Assembly (NCBI RefSeq): GCF_030409945.1
Contig: NZ_JAUFQV010000028.1
Location: forward strand, 124,001 to 188,000
Direction: 5' to 3'
Length of the DNA: 64,000 nt
Source: Vibrio tapetis subsp. quintayensis
GTDB lineage: Bacteria; Pseudomonadota; Gammaproteobacteria; Enterobacterales; Vibrionaceae
Shown here: in pieces, positions 28,681 to 39,063 of the stretch
Layout: each line of letters starts with the position of its first letter
Position numbering within the stretch: the stretch's first letter is position 1
The notes under the pieces: generated by a model
The model's input: the letters and a program-made list of their open reading frames with translations, nothing else
Databases searched by the model: none
Told to the model about the DNA's origin: nothing
Translations under genes and position numbers: made by a program

Positions 28681-29694
28681 ATGGAACTCCTTTGCCCAGC
28701 TGGTAACTTACCTGCTCTAAAAACTGCAATCGATTGTGGCGCTGATGCGGTATACATCGGATTCAAAGATGATACTAATGCTCGCCATTTTGCAGGCCTC
28801 AATTTTACGGGGAAGAAGCTCGATAAAGCGGTGCAGTATGTTCATGACCACAATAAAAAAATTCATGTTGCATTGAATACGTTTGCACACCCTAATGGGT
28901 TTGAACGCTGGACCAATGCTGTGGATAACGCGGCGGCTATCGGCGTTGACGCATTGATTGTGGCTGACATTGCTGTATTAGACTACGCCGCAACTAAGTA
29001 CCCAGAGATGGAGTTACACCTCTCTGTACAGGCATCGGCAACCAATGTCGCTGCCATCCAGTTTTATACCAATAATTTCAATGTTAAGCGGGTGGTATTG
29101 CCTCGCGTACTGTCAATTCATCAAGTAAAACAACTGTCTCGCAACATTCCACAAGGTGTGGAGCTTGAGGTATTTGCTTTTGGCAGTTTATGCATCATGG
29201 CTGAAGGCCGCTGTTACTTATCATCTTATATGACTGGTGAATCGCCAAACACGGTAGGTGCTTGCTCTCCCGCGAAATATGTTCGCTGGCAAGAAACTGA
29301 AAATGGCCTGGAATCAAGATTGAACGAGATTTTGATAGATAGATACGCGGAAGGTGAAAACGCTGGCTACCCTACATTATGTAAAGGCCGCTTTGATGTG
29401 AACATTGATGGCGAACAAAAGCGTTATCACGCACTTGAAGAGCCAACCAGCCTGAATACCCTCTCAATGCTGCCCGATTTATTTGCCGCTAATGTGGCTT
29501 CAGTAAAAATCGAGGGCCGTCAGCGTAGCCCCGCCTATGTTGAGCAGGTCACTCGAACATGGCGTGAAGCGATCGACCACTACTTAGCTAACCCCGAGCA
29601 ATATCAAGTTGCCAAGCAATGGGATGCCGCGTTGGCAAACGTTTCTGAGGGTACACAAACCACTTTGGGTGCTTATCACCGTAAATGGCAATAA
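28681..29694 (+). CDS. ubiU: ubiquinone biosynthesis protein UbiU (U32 family)
   Basis: Fe-S subunit of the O2-independent hydroxylation system for ubiquinone. 337 residues; the four cluster cysteines are in place at C171, C178, C195 and C234 (two residues offset from E. coli C169, C176, C193, C232). U32 signature FAFGSLCIMAEGRC. UbiV follows 12 bp later, and the two form a heterodimer in E. coli. It was formerly annotated as protease YhbU. Confidence 0.95.
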   Translation: MELLCPAGNLPALKTAIDCGADAVYIGFKDDTNARHFAGLNFTGKKLDKAVQYVHDHNKKIHVALNTFAHPNGFERWTNAVDNAAAIGVDALIVADIAVLDYAATKYPEMELHLSVQASATNVAAIQFYTNNFNVKRVVLPRVLSIHQVKQLSRNIPQGVELEVFAFGSLCIMAEGRCYLSSYMTGESPNTVGACSPAKYVRWQETENGLESRLNEILIDRYAEGENAGYPTLCKGRFDVNIDGEQKRYHALEEPTSLNTLSMLPDLFAANVASVKIEGRQRSPAYVEQVTRTWREAIDHYLANPEQYQVAKQWDAALANVSEGTQTTLGAYHRKWQ

Positions 29695-29706
29695 AGAGAG
29701 ATTGAT

Positions 29707-30579
29707 ATGAAATACGCACTAGGCCCTCTTCTTTACTTTTGGCCAAAACATGATGTTGAGAGTTTTTATCAACAAGCGGCAAACAGCCAAGCAGATATCA
29801 TTTACCTTGGTGAAAGTGTTTGTTCAAAAAGGCGTGAGATGAAGCCTGCACATTGGTTTGAAGTTGCTAAACAACTCGCAGCCGATGGTAAGCAGGTGGT
29901 GCTTTCAACCATGGCTTTGTTAGAGGCGGCAAGTGAAGTCAATGTCATGAAGAAGTACATTGATAATGGTGATTTCACCATCGAAGCCAATGATGTTTCG
30001 GCCATTCAACTTGCCAGTGACAGCAAAGTTCCGTTTGTTGTTGGCCCTGCAGTCAATGCTTATAACGCCCAAACACTGCAATTGTTTTTAAAACAAGGGA
30101 TGATTCGTTGGTGTATGCCTGTTGAATTATCGCGAGAGTGGCTATTACAAGTGATGACTCAGTGCGAGCAACTTGGCATCCGCAACCAATTTGAAGTCGA
30201 AGTGTTTAGCCACGGCTATTTGCCATTGGCATATTCAGCACGTTGCTTTACCGCTCGTGCAGAAAATAAACCAAAAGACGAATGTGAAACGTGCTGCATT
30301 CGCTACCCAACAGGGTTAAAAGTGGAAAGCCAAGAGGGTCAAGAAGTCTTTAACCTCAATGGAATTCAAACACAATCAGGGTATTGCTATAACCTAGTCA
30401 ATGACTTGACCAGCATGGAAGGATTGGTTGACGTTGTGCGACTGAGCCCTCTAGGGTTAGAGACGTTCTCGCATATAGATCAATTTAAAGCCAACGAACA
30501 AGGGTTGAACCCAATCAAACTAGAAAGCCGCCAATGTAATGGCTTCTGGCACCAATTAGCCGGTTTAGAAGTAAAGTAA
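29707..30579 (+). CDS. ubiV: ubiquinone biosynthesis protein UbiV (U32 family)
   Basis: Partner of UbiU. 290 residues with C39, C180, C193 and C197 at the same numbers as the E. coli 4Fe-4S ligands; an extra Cys196 is adjacent. AGAGAGATTGAT stands before ATG. Together with ubiT this gives the full anaerobic ubiquinone module. Confidence 0.95.
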   Translation: MKYALGPLLYFWPKHDVESFYQQAANSQADIIYLGESVCSKRREMKPAHWFEVAKQLAADGKQVVLSTMALLEAASEVNVMKKYIDNGDFTIEANDVSAIQLASDSKVPFVVGPAVNAYNAQTLQLFLKQGMIRWCMPVELSREWLLQVMTQCEQLGIRNQFEVEVFSHGYLPLAYSARCFTARAENKPKDECETCCIRYPTGLKVESQEGQEVFNLNGIQTQSGYCYNLVNDLTSMEGLVDVVRLSPLGLETFSHIDQFKANEQGLNPIKLESRQCNGFWHQLAGLEVK

Positions 30580-30609
30580 ATTCAAATAGGTCGGTTTCCT
30601 TAATAACAA

Positions 30610-30641
30610 AAAGTCACCCATAACATGAGTGACTTTATTGT
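30610..30641. terminator. ubiUV/nlpI bidirectional terminator
   Basis: AAAGTCAC / GTGACTTT stem with an 11-nt interior that can pair further (CAT/ATG). It lies between convergent ubiV and nlpI, with T-rich sequence after it on the plus strand and A-rich sequence before it. Confidence 0.8.
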
Positions 30642-30679
30642 TTTATCTAGCGCTAACCGCTTGAATTCAGCGTTTAAGC

Positions 30680-31576
30680 TTACTTCTGATCTTGCCCTAG
30701 CTCGTTCTGCCTTGCTTCTCGAAGAATTGTGTACATATTGCCAAGCTCGAGATAAGAATATCGGTGCTCTACGTACTCAAAAACATTGAATGCTAAAGAC
30801 AACTTATAAAGTGAGATCGCATTTGCATAGTCTCCCTTCAGTTGGTGACGTTTACCTAAGTAGAAATAAATCTCTGTTAAACGTTGAGCTAGGATTTCAT
30901 TACCTGTGGATCCATCAACAATGGCTTTGTAAGCCTGTTCTTCACTGATTTCTTCCAACATAATGGCAACCATTAACCAACCCCAGCGATCCCCTCTTTC
31001 GTCGTAACGCTGTTTAAGTTTATTCGCAGCGGCTACAGGATCAATTTCAAGTTCTATCACATAGAGCCACAGCGCTCTAAATGGGTCTTGGCTATCATCT
31101 GAATAGTGCTTACTCATTTCTTCAAAGGCGAGCTCGTAGCGGCCACCGTAATAAAGAGCAATAGCGCGGTTACGCTCCGCGTATTCGTTTCCTGGGTCAA
31201 GCTCTAAAGTAGAGTCGAAGGATTCATAAGCGGCATCAAATTCACGTTTCTCTGTGAAATAAACCCCTAGCAGATTGTAGACATCCGGTTGACGAGGATT
31301 CAGCTTAAGTGAACGTTCAAAGTCCAATCGAGCTAAATCGCGCAAACCAACACTATCGTAATAATTGCCGCGTTCGTAATACATTTTTGCACGGACATCG
31401 TTGTTCAAATCTTGACGAGTGAGTAACTGAGAAAGGCGAGCAATTTGAACTTCTTGTTGCAAGCTAGGTTGAAGCGGAACGGCCATAGGTGGATAAACCC
31501 ATTGGCTATTGTTAGATGCACATCCTGTCAGCAGTAGAAGCGCACTAACTCCTGCTATTTTTAACCATTTAACCAA
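30680..31576 (-). CDS. nlpI: outer membrane lipoprotein NlpI
   Basis: TPR lipoprotein that organises peptidoglycan hydrolases and the Prc protease. Lipobox LLTGC with the lipidated Cys19, then tandem TPR units (AKMYYERGNYYDSVGL, NLLGVYFTEKREFDAA and more). The TTG at 31576 is preferred because AGGAGA stands 6 nt upstream and the product begins with a compact lipoprotein signal (MVKWLKIAGV); an ATG ten codons earlier would put charged residues first. 298 residues. It follows pnp, as in E. coli. Confidence 0.92.
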   Translation of the reverse strand: MVKWLKIAGVSALLLLTGCASNNSQWVYPPMAVPLQPSLQQEVQIARLSQLLTRQDLNNDVRAKMYYERGNYYDSVGLRDLARLDFERSLKLNPRQPDVYNLLGVYFTEKREFDAAYESFDSTLELDPGNEYAERNRAIALYYGGRYELAFEEMSKHYSDDSQDPFRALWLYVIELEIDPVAAANKLKQRYDERGDRWGWLMVAIMLEEISEEQAYKAIVDGSTGNEILAQRLTEIYFYLGKRHQLKGDYANAISLYKLSLAFNVFEYVEHRYSYLELGNMYTILREARQNELGQDQK

Positions 31577-31632
31577 ACTGATTCTCCTGTTTTCTCCTCG
31601 CCTCATTGATTTGACGTATTTTTTGTATAAAA

Positions 31633-31662
31633 AAAGGGAGGAGCTTATTCGCTCCTCCCTTT
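31633..31662 (-). terminator. pnp terminator
   Basis: Perfect 12-bp stem AAAGGGAGGAGC / GCTCCTCCCTTT with a 6-nt loop and a T-run on the minus strand, 50 bp after the pnp stop. Confidence 0.93.
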
Positions 31663-31712
31663 ATAACATGCTTTTGCTTAATTGCGTAAGCGAGTTACTT
31701 ATTCAGTATTCG

Positions 31713-33845
31713 TTATTCAGCGCTTGCTTCGTCACTAGATGCCGCTTCTTCAGCTGGCTTTTCTACTGCTTCTTTCATGCTCAAACGTACACGGCCTTGA
31801 CGGTCAATTTCAAGTACTTTAACAGGTACTTCTTGGCCTTCTGTTAGGTAGTCAGATACTTTCTCTACACGCTTATCAGCGATTTGAGAGATGTGTACTA
31901 GACCATCTTTACCAGGAAGAATCGTTACGAATGCACCGAAATCAGCAAGACGCGCAACTTTACCCATGTAGATAGTACCTACTTCAACTTCAGCAGTTAG
32001 TGCTTTAATGCGGTTGATCGCATCTTCAGCTTGCTCACCAGAAGTTGCAGCAATCTTAACTGTACCGTCGTCTTCGATTTCGATCGTAGTACCAGTCTCT
32101 TCACAAAGAGAACGGATCACAGCGCCGCCTTTACCGATTACGTCACGGATCTTATCAGTGTTGATCTTCATCGTGTGGATACGTGGAGCGAACTCAGAGA
32201 TATCTTCACGAGCACCAGAAATTGCTTCATCCATCACTGTAAGGATGTGCTTACGCGCACCTTGAGCTTGGTTAAGAGCGATTTGCATGATCTCTTTAGT
32301 GATACCTTCGATTTTGATGTCCATTTGAAGAGCAGTAATACCTTCGTTAGTACCTGCTACTTTAAAGTCCATGTCGCCAAGGTGATCTTCGTCGCCTAGG
32401 ATGTCAGAAAGAACAACGAAGTCGTCACCTTCTTTAACTAGACCCATCGCGATACCAGCAACAGATGCTTTAATTGGAACACCAGCATCCATAAGAGCTA
32501 GAGACGTACCACATACAGAAGCCATTGAAGAAGAACCGTTAGATTCTGTGATTTCCGATACAACACGAACTGTGTATGGGAATTCTTCAATAGAAGGCAT
32601 TACTGCAGCAATACCACGTTTAGCAAGCTTACCGTGACCAATTTCACGACGCTTAGGAGAACCAACAAAACCAGTTTCACCTACACAGTATGGAGGGAAG
32701 TTGTAGTGTAGAAGGAAGTGATCTTTCTTCTCACCCATTAGGCTGTCGATGATTTGAGCATCACGTTGCGTACCAAGCGTTGCTGTAACAAGGGCTTGAG
32801 TTTCACCACGAGTGAACAAAGAAGAACCGTGAGTACGCGGAAGAACGCCAGTACGAACATCAAGTGCACGAACCATGTCTTTTTCACGACCATCGATACG
32901 TGGGTTACCAGCAATGATGCGGCCACGTACAACGTTTTTCTCAAGAGAACCTAGCATACCGCGAACTTCGCGCTCATCCAGAGTTTCGTCAGACGCTAGA
33001 AGCTCAGCAACCACTTCATTTTTGATTGCGCCAACTTGCTCGTAACGAGCCATTTTTTCAGTGATTTGGTAAGCTTCAGAAAGACGAGTTTCTGCTTTTT
33101 CAGCAACAAGAGCTTTAAGCTCAGTGTTTACTGCAGGTGCTTCCCAGTTCCAAGACGGAGTAGCAACTTCAGCTGCAAACTCATTGATTGCTTGGATAAC
33201 TACTTGTTGTTGATCGTGACCGTAAACAACCGCTGCTAGCATCTCTTCTTCAGACAGGTTGTCTGCTTCAGATTCAACCATAAGTACCGCGCCTTCAGTA
33301 CCAGACACAACTAGGTCTAGTTTAGAGCTTTCAAGCTCAGTGTTTGAAGGGTTAAGTACTAGTTCGCCATCGATGTGACCAACACGTGCTGCACCGATAG
33401 GACCATTGAATGGAACACCAGCGATAGACAGCGCCGCAGACGTAGCGATCATAGTGATCATGTCTGGATTAACTTCAGGGTTGATAGAAACAACCGTTGC
33501 AATTACCTGTACTTCGTTTTTGAAAGCACTTGGGAAAAGTGGACGGATTGGACGGTCGATAAGACGAGCCGTTAGTGTTTCAGCTTCAGAAGGACGACCT
33601 TCACGCTTGAAGAAACCACCAGGGATTTTACCAGCAGCGTAAGTACGCTCTTGGTAGTTAACTGTTAGCGGGAAGAAGTCTTGACCTTCTACAGCCGCTT
33701 TTTTAGCAACAACAGAAACGAATACTGATGTATCGTCCATGCTAGCCATAACTGCTGCAGTCGCTTGGCGAGCCATAACGCCTGTTTCTAGAGTAACGGT
33801 GTGGTTGCCGTATTTAAACGACTTAACAACTGGTTTTTCGAACAT
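31713..33845 (-). CDS. pnp: polynucleotide phosphorylase
   Basis: 3'-5' phosphorolytic exoribonuclease of the RNA degradosome. 710 residues: two RNase PH-like domains, then KH ([14 protein letters not shown]) and S1 ([19 protein letters not shown]) RNA-binding domains, and an acidic Ala/Glu tail. Ribosome-binding site AAAGGAAA before ATG. It is downstream of rpsO, the standard arrangement. Its long leader carries a hairpin at 34099-34112 where RNase III-type autocontrol could act. Confidence 0.98.
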   Translation of the reverse strand: MFEKPVVKSFKYGNHTVTLETGVMARQATAAVMASMDDTSVFVSVVAKKAAVEGQDFFPLTVNYQERTYAAGKIPGGFFKREGRPSEAETLTARLIDRPIRPLFPSAFKNEVQVIATVVSINPEVNPDMITMIATSAALSIAGVPFNGPIGAARVGHIDGELVLNPSNTELESSKLDLVVSGTEGAVLMVESEADNLSEEEMLAAVVYGHDQQQVVIQAINEFAAEVATPSWNWEAPAVNTELKALVAEKAETRLSEAYQITEKMARYEQVGAIKNEVVAELLASDETLDEREVRGMLGSLEKNVVRGRIIAGNPRIDGREKDMVRALDVRTGVLPRTHGSSLFTRGETQALVTATLGTQRDAQIIDSLMGEKKDHFLLHYNFPPYCVGETGFVGSPKRREIGHGKLAKRGIAAVMPSIEEFPYTVRVVSEITESNGSSSMASVCGTSLALMDAGVPIKASVAGIAMGLVKEGDDFVVLSDILGDEDHLGDMDFKVAGTNEGITALQMDIKIEGITKEIMQIALNQAQGARKHILTVMDEAISGAREDISEFAPRIHTMKINTDKIRDVIGKGGAVIRSLCEETGTTIEIEDDGTVKIAATSGEQAEDAINRIKALTAEVEVGTIYMGKVARLADFGAFVTILPGKDGLVHISQIADKRVEKVSDYLTEGQEVPVKVLEIDRQGRVRLSMKEAVEKPAEEAASSDEASAE

Positions 33846-33947
33846 TGTATTTCCTTTCGTCTAGGGAGGCCCTAGATTGGAGTTAAAATAACCAAAACAT
33901 TACGAATCGCGACTAGTAAAAAAGGGCTTAGGAGGTACGAAAAGCTA

Positions 33948-34079
33948 AGTGCTAAGCTCTAAGTGTTAAGAGCTAAAAGCATCACTTTCTACGCTAAGCA
34001 CTTATCTTCTCTTACTTCGCTTTTAGCTTTTAGCTTTTAGCTTTTAGTACTTAGCTCTTAGTACTTCGCTCTTAGCGCA
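33948..34079. repeat. inverted block of the 14-bp repeat family
   Basis: Forward units (AAAAGCTAAGTGCTAAGC and variants, to about 33980) face reverse units (CTTTTAGCTTTTAGC, CTTTTAGTACTTAGC, CTTAGTACTTCGC, to 34079) across a spacer of about 20 bp. The arms are partly complementary and would form a long hairpin upstream of pnp. Confidence 0.85.
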
Positions 34080-34098
34080 AGCCCGCTTTTAATAGCCG

Positions 34099-34112
34099 CG
34101 ACCTTTTGGTCG
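34099..34112 (-). promoter_or_regulatory. hairpin in pnp leader
   Basis: CGACC, TTTT loop, GGTCG. It is a candidate RNase III or PNPase autoregulation element by analogy to E. coli pnp; the sequence alone does not prove it. Confidence 0.4.
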
Positions 34113-34230
34113 ACATCGGTGACTGTAATGCAAAGGTAGTATGCGATTAAAATAACCGAAGTTACTTTAATGGGACGTAGTATAAACTACTTAATCGAGG
34201 GATTGCTATTGCTAGCAAAATTTAGATAGC

Positions 34231-34257
34231 AAAAAAGGGGCATATAGCCCCTTTTTT
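34231..34257. terminator. rpsO terminator
   Basis: AAAAAAGGGGC / GCCCCTTTTTT, 14 bp after the rpsO stop, with A/T runs on both sides. Read-through would be required for rpsO-pnp co-transcription. Confidence 0.9.
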
Positions 34258-34270
34258 GTACAAACAGATC

Positions 34271-34540
34271 TTAGCGACGTAGGCCTAGACGTTTGATTAG
34301 GTCTTGGTAACGAGAAAGGTTTTTGCCTTTCAAGTAATCAAGAAGCTTACGACGGCGAGAAACCATACGTAACAGACCACGACGGCTGTGGTGATCGTGG
34401 ATGTGCGATTTGAAGTGACCTTGTAGGTGGTTGATAGAAGCAGTAAGTAGTGCTACTTGTACTTCAGGTGAACCAGTGTCGCCTTCTACTTGCGCGTATT
34501 CTGCAACGATTGCTGCTTTAGTTTCTGCATTCAGAGACAT
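34271..34540 (-). CDS. rpsO: 30S ribosomal protein S15
   Basis: Primary 16S rRNA binding protein of the small subunit platform. 89 residues, full length, with the conserved [15 protein letters not shown] region and C-terminal [19 protein letters not shown] precedes ATG. It has its own terminator before pnp. Confidence 0.98.
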   Translation of the reverse strand: MSLNAETKAAIVAEYAQVEGDTGSPEVQVALLTASINHLQGHFKSHIHDHHSRRGLLRMVSRRRKLLDYLKGKNLSRYQDLIKRLGLRR

Positions 34541-34696
34541 ATATCTCTCCTAATAAGAGTTAGGTTTTTAAAAGTGTGTCAGCCAATCTCTGATTCAGCC
34601 GACACGTGAAGCGCGAATTATACGGGAGTATTTAGTAAACACAAGCGGTTTAAAAGAAGGAATATATAAAGCGTTCGCCCGAGTCATGAGAATGAA

Positions 34697-34759
34697 GGTT
34701 ACGGGTTACGGGTTACGGGTTACGGGTTACGGGTTACGGGTTACGGGTTACGGGTTACG
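34697..34759. repeat. nine tandem GGTTACG heptamers
   Basis: Nine exact copies of GGTTACG without a mismatch, between rpsO and the truB terminator. Perfect copies point to recent expansion. The 7-bp period cannot sit in a coding frame without shifting it. Confidence 0.98.
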
Positions 34760-34821
34760 GGAGTATCTGGGCTTCTTCTCGAAAGGCCAAACTAAATCGC
34801 CTCAGTGCTATAAATAAAAAA

Positions 34822-34848
34822 GAGCAAAAGCGACACCCGCTTTTGCTC
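34822..34848 (-). terminator. terminator of the nusA-infB-truB operon
   Basis: Perfect 11-bp stem GAGCAAAAGCG / CGCTTTTGCTC, 5-nt loop, then a T-run on the minus strand. It is 35 bp after truB. Confidence 0.92.
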
Positions 34849-34860
34849 CTAAATCTCTAA

Positions 34861-34888
34861 CTTCGCTTTTAGTACTTCGCACTTAGCC
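34861..34888. repeat. two 14-bp repeat units overlapping the truB stop
   Basis: CTTCGCTTTTAGTA and a diverged CTTCGCACTTAGCC. The truB TAA (34883-34885) lies inside the second unit. Confidence 0.85.
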
Positions 34889-35851
34889 TTTCACGCTTTC
34901 CAGTTCGGCTTCTTCGTCTCTAAAGACAACCAAACGCTTTGGCGCTACGCGTCCTGAATCATCCATATCAGCAACACCAATGAAGAGTTTTTCTTCTCCA
35001 CTGGTCATGCGAACGGTGCCTTCAGTTGGCGCACCGGAAACTTGCACCGGCTGACCATGCTGTACCAAATCGGTGAGCTCAGCATCAAGATTTACTTCTG
35101 GTAAATCCTCAACCGCGGTATCCATTGGTAGTAGCAATGCATCTAACAAGTCTTTCGGCGCGAGGCCTTGATCATTGGCATGCTCAACAAGCTCGTTCAA
35201 TTGCTCAAGAGTTACCATGCGCTCATACGGGTACTTAGCAACACCAGTACGGCGTAAATACGTTACGTGCGCACCGCAACCTAACATTTCACCCAAATCA
35301 TCAGTGATGGTTCGGATGTAAGTGCCTTTAGAGCAGTGCACTTCCATCTCGACTTCGTCACCTTCAAAGCGAAGAAGTTTGATAGAGTAAACGGTGATCT
35401 TTCTTGATTCACGAGGCACTTCAATGCCCTCTCGAGCATATTCGTACAAAGGGCGACCTTGGTACTTGAGTGCAGAGAACATTGAAGGGATTTGGTCCGT
35501 CGTACCACGAAATTTGGCAATGCATTCTTCAAGCTGTTCTTGAGTCACATTGACATCACGTGTTTCAACCACTTCGCCATCGGAATCTGACGTGTTAGTG
35601 CGCTCGCCAAGTTTGGCAATTACAACATAACGTTTATCAGAGTCGAGCAAGAACTGAGAGAACTTCGTTGCTTCACCAAGACAAATGGGCAGCATCCCTG
35701 TCGCTAAAGGATCAAGTGCACCTGTATGACCTGCTTTTTGAGCAAAGTAAATGCGCTTTACTTTTTGCAAAGCATCGTTTGACGAAATGCCCGTTGGTTT
35801 ATCAAGTAGCAAAACACCATTAATTGGACGACCTTTACGACGGCGAGCCAT
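34883..35851 (-). CDS. truB: tRNA pseudouridine-55 synthase
   Basis: Makes pseudouridine 55 in the T-loop of tRNAs. Catalytic Asp in [15 protein letters not shown], plus a PUA-like C-terminal domain. 322 residues, about eight more than E. coli; the last codons and stop coincide with an intergenic repeat. Its start overlaps the rbfA stop by one base (TAATG). Confidence 0.97.
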   Translation of the reverse strand: MARRRKGRPINGVLLLDKPTGISSNDALQKVKRIYFAQKAGHTGALDPLATGMLPICLGEATKFSQFLLDSDKRYVVIAKLGERTNTSDSDGEVVETRDVNVTQEQLEECIAKFRGTTDQIPSMFSALKYQGRPLYEYAREGIEVPRESRKITVYSIKLLRFEGDEVEMEVHCSKGTYIRTITDDLGEMLGCGAHVTYLRRTGVAKYPYERMVTLEQLNELVEHANDQGLAPKDLLDALLLPMDTAVEDLPEVNLDAELTDLVQHGQPVQVSGAPTEGTVRMTSGEEKLFIGVADMDDSGRVAPKRLVVFRDEEAELESVKG

Positions 35852-36246
35852 TACTCTTCGTCCTCGCGACCTGCTTCTTGTTTTTTCTGCTTGTCGTTAC
35901 TAAGCACTTCACTCACTAAGTTAGACATGCGCATACCTTCAACCAGTGTATCATCGTAAGTAAAGCGAACTTCAGGAGTTAGGCGGTGACGAATACGCTT
36001 ACCTAACGCCATACGAACCGGTACTTCATGCTCTTTAAGAGCAGCTAAGCACGATTCAGGTGTTTGCTCACCAATACAAAGGAAAGTAACGAATACTTTT
36101 GCGTATGCAAGATCACGAGACACTTCAACATCAGAGATGGTTACCATACCGATACGAGAATCACGAACCTCACGTTGTAGGATCAACGCCAGCTCTTTTT
36201 GCAGCTGTTGCGACACACGTTGTGTGCGGCTAAATTCTTTTGCCAT
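35851..36246 (-). CDS. rbfA: ribosome-binding factor A
   Basis: 30S maturation factor binding the 5' region of 16S rRNA. 131 residues, KH-type fold; typical start [19 protein letters not shown] and [16 protein letters not shown]. It is coupled to truB by a one-base overlap. A GC-rich hairpin separates it from infB. Confidence 0.96.
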   Translation of the reverse strand: MAKEFSRTQRVSQQLQKELALILQREVRDSRIGMVTISDVEVSRDLAYAKVFVTFLCIGEQTPESCLAALKEHEVPVRMALGKRIRHRLTPEVRFTYDDTLVEGMRMSNLVSEVLSNDKQKKQEAGREDEE

Positions 36247-36269
36247 TTTCTTTTCTCACTATAGAAAGA

Positions 36270-36291
36270 ATGGGGGGCAAAAGCCCCCCAT
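36270..36291. promoter_or_regulatory. infB-rbfA intercistronic hairpin
   Basis: Perfect 9-bp stem ATGGGGGGC / GCCCCCCAT with an AAAA loop. On the minus strand it is followed by TTCTTTC rather than a T-run, so it may be a weak terminator or an mRNA processing and stability element; rbfA begins 24 bp later. Confidence 0.6.
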
Positions 36292-36343
36292 GGTGTATTC
36301 AACAACCCATTACCGTCTATTAAGACTCAGTAATGTTAGTCAA

Positions 36344-39040
36344 TTAGTCGAGAGTACGTTTGATTTCAACGATTTCGAATACTTCGATTTGGTCACCAAC
36401 GCGAACATCATTGTAGTTCTTAACGCCGATACCACACTCGTAGCCGTTCTTAACTTCTTGTACGTCATCTTTAAAGCGACGAAGTGATTCTAGCTCACCT
36501 TCGTAAATAACCACGTTTTCACGAAGAACGCGAATTGGGTTATTACGCTTAATAGTACCTTCAGTAACCATACAACCTGCGATAGCACCAAGTTTAGGCG
36601 ACTTAAATACGTCACGTACTTGAGCAAGACCAATGATCTCTTGCTTGAACTCAGGAGCAAGCATACCGCCCATCGCTTGTTTCACTTCGTCAATCAATTG
36701 GTAAATGATTGAGTAGTAACGAAGGTCTAGGTTTTCGTTTTCGATAGTACGACGAGCCGTCGCATCAGCACGAACGTTGAAACCAAGGATGATAGCGTTA
36801 GAAGCGGCTGCAAGAACTGCGTCAGTTTCAGTAATACCACCAACACCAGAACCGATGATGTTCACTTTAACTTCTTCAGTAGAAAGCTTACGTAGAGAAT
36901 CAGCGATAGCTTCAACAGAACCTTGAACGTCTGCTTTAAGTACTACGTTACACTCAGCAACTTCACCAGCGGTCATGTTCGCGAACATGTTCTCTAGTTT
37001 CGATTTTTGTTGGCGAGCCAGTTTAACATCACGGAATTTACCCTGACGGTAGTTAGCTACTTCACGTGCTTTACGCTCATCACGTACAACCGTTGCTTCA
37101 TCACCAGAAGCAGGAACACCTGATAGACCAAGAATCTCTACTGGGATAGATGGGCCAGCAGTAACAATGTCTTGACCATTTTCATCACGCATTGCACGAA
37201 CACGTCCGTACTCTTGACCACAAAGAACAATATCGCCCTTGTTAAGTGTACCAGACTGTACAAGTACTGTTGCAACAGGACCGCGACCTTTATCAAGACG
37301 AGATTCAACAACAACACCAGAGGCCATGCCCTCTTTAACAGCCGTTAGTTCAAGAACTTCAGACTGAAGCAAGATAGCTTCAAGTAGACCATCGATGTTA
37401 GTACCTTGTTTCGCAGAGATGTGAACGAAGATGTTCTCACCGCCCCACTCCTCTGGAATAACGTCGTATTGAGCTAGCTCATTCTTAACGTTATCTGGGT
37501 TCGCATCTTCTTTATCAATCTTGTTCACAGCAACAATCAGAGGAACACCGGCCGCTTTCGCGTGCTGGATTGCTTCGATTGTTTGTGGCATTACGCCATC
37601 GTCTGCCGCAACAACAAGAACAACGATATCCGTCGCTTGAGCACCACGAGCACGCATTGCGGTAAACGCGGCGTGTCCTGGAGTATCAAGGAAAGTGATC
37701 ATGCCGTTGTCAGTGTCAACGTGGTAAGCACCGATGTGCTGTGTAATACCGCCCGCTTCACCCGATGCAACGTGTGCTTTACGGATGTAATCAAGAGTAG
37801 ACGTTTTACCGTGGTCAACGTGACCCATGATAGTAACAACTGGAGCACGAGGCTCTACAGCTGAATCGTTATCACGGTCAGACAGTACCGCTTCTTCTAA
37901 TTCGTTTTCTTTGCGAAGAATAACCTTGTGGCCCATTTCTTCTGCTACTAGTGAAGCAGTTTCTTGGTCGATCACTTGGTTAATGGTTGCCATAGCACCC
38001 ATCTTCATCATTACTTTGATAACTTCAGTCGCTTTAACTGACATTTTGTTAGCAAGCTCAGAAACTACGATTGTTTCGCCGATTGCTACGTCAGATTTTG
38101 CAACCGATGCGCTCTTGTCAAAGCCATGTTGCATTGAAGTTGGTTTAGCAAGTTTGCCTTTACCACCACGACCACGTTGGTTACGACCACCACGGCTATT
38201 GTTAGCAGTTTGACCCGCTGGCGCAGCTTTCTTCTTACGGCGACGAGGAGCTTTCTCATCTTTCTTATCCGCAGCATCTTCAGCTTCACGAGCATAAGTA
38301 GAAGTAGTCACATGGTAATCTGAGTTCTCCATGGCTTTCTTCTTCTTCTCTTCTTCAGTCCAGCGCTCTTGGTTTTCTTCCGCTAGCTTACGTGCTTCTT
38401 CAACAAGCTTTGCAGCTTCTTGTTCAGCTTTACGTTGCGCTTCTTCTTCCTGACGGCGTTTAAGTTCGTCAGCATCTTTTTTCGCTTGTGCGTTTACATC
38501 TGAATTCTTCGTGTTCATGTCTTTTTTAGCCTTTTCAGCTTGTACGCGTTTCGCTTTCTCATCGGCTTCACGTTTTGCTGTATCCTCAGCGTCACGTTTT
38601 GCTTTATCGTCGGCTTCGCGTTGTGCTTTCTCTGCAGCGTCACGTTTTGCTAGCTCTTCAGCTTCGCGCTTTGCTAGCTCTTCGGCGTCACGTTTCGCTG
38701 CTTCCTCAGCTTCGCGTTTGGCTTCATCGTCAATTGCACTGCGTTTTACGTAGGTACGTTTCTTACGCACCTCTACTTGAACATTTTTACTCTTACCACC
38801 ACCTGCATTTACGCTAAGCGTGCTGCGGGTTTTACGCTGTAGAGTTAGGCGAGTAGGCTCTGTTTCACCAGAGGTATCACCGTGCTCTTTTTTAAGATGA
38901 GTAAGAAGCTGTTGCTTCTCGTCATCGTTAACTTGGTCTTGACCCGATTTCTTCATGCCTGCGTCAGCAAGTTGTTCAATCAAGCGGTCCACTGGCGTAC
39001 CAATTTCTTCACTCAGTGCTTTAACTGTCAATTCTGTCAT
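36344..39040 (-). CDS. infB: translation initiation factor IF-2
   Basis: GTPase that brings initiator tRNA to the 30S subunit. The ATG at 39040 has AAGGAG 8 nt upstream and gives 898 residues; 15 extra upstream codons in the same frame overlap the nusA end. Order: IF2-N domain, a long charged helix of Lys-Arg-Glu-Ala repeats (about residues 100-250), then G1 [10 protein letters not shown]3 DTPGHAAF, G4 NKID and the C-terminal fMet-tRNA domains. It lies 23 bp after nusA. Confidence 0.97.
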   Translation of the reverse strand: MTELTVKALSEEIGTPVDRLIEQLADAGMKKSGQDQVNDDEKQQLLTHLKKEHGDTSGETEPTRLTLQRKTRSTLSVNAGGGKSKNVQVEVRKKRTYVKRSAIDDEAKREAEEAAKRDAEELAKREAEELAKRDAAEKAQREADDKAKRDAEDTAKREADEKAKRVQAEKAKKDMNTKNSDVNAQAKKDADELKRRQEEEAQRKAEQEAAKLVEEARKLAEENQERWTEEEKKKKAMENSDYHVTTSTYAREAEDAADKKDEKAPRRRKKKAAPAGQTANNSRGGRNQRGRGGKGKLAKPTSMQHGFDKSASVAKSDVAIGETIVVSELANKMSVKATEVIKVMMKMGAMATINQVIDQETASLVAEEMGHKVILRKENELEEAVLSDRDNDSAVEPRAPVVTIMGHVDHGKTSTLDYIRKAHVASGEAGGITQHIGAYHVDTDNGMITFLDTPGHAAFTAMRARGAQATDIVVLVVAADDGVMPQTIEAIQHAKAAGVPLIVAVNKIDKEDANPDNVKNELAQYDVIPEEWGGENIFVHISAKQGTNIDGLLEAILLQSEVLELTAVKEGMASGVVVESRLDKGRGPVATVLVQSGTLNKGDIVLCGQEYGRVRAMRDENGQDIVTAGPSIPVEILGLSGVPASGDEATVVRDERKAREVANYRQGKFRDVKLARQQKSKLENMFANMTAGEVAECNVVLKADVQGSVEAIADSLRKLSTEEVKVNIIGSGVGGITETDAVLAAASNAIILGFNVRADATARRTIENENLDLRYYSIIYQLIDEVKQAMGGMLAPEFKQEIIGLAQVRDVFKSPKLGAIAGCMVTEGTIKRNNPIRVLRENVVIYEGELESLRRFKDDVQEVKNGYECGIGVKNYNDVRVGDQIEVFEIVEIKRTLD

Positions 39041-39063
39041 GCCGCTACTCCTTGCTGAATCAA

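Larger units (their letters stand above)
33846..34230. other. pnp leader and rpsO-pnp spacer
   Basis: A 385-bp spacer with no gene. It contains a large inverted block of the 14-bp repeat family and a short stable hairpin, both in what should be the untranslated leader of pnp. Confidence 0.7.
34541..34882. other. truB-rpsO spacer
   Basis: A 342-bp gap with a heptamer array, the truB terminator and a pair of 14-bp repeats that run into the truB stop codon. The rpsO promoter must lie in the right part, but I cannot assign a clean -35/-10 pair. No gene seen. Confidence 0.6.

Noticed and set aside
38500..38760. Plus-strand Ser/Ala/Arg-rich frames opposite infB
   Set aside because: They are antisense shadows of the repetitive Lys-Arg-Glu-Ala helix of IF-2.
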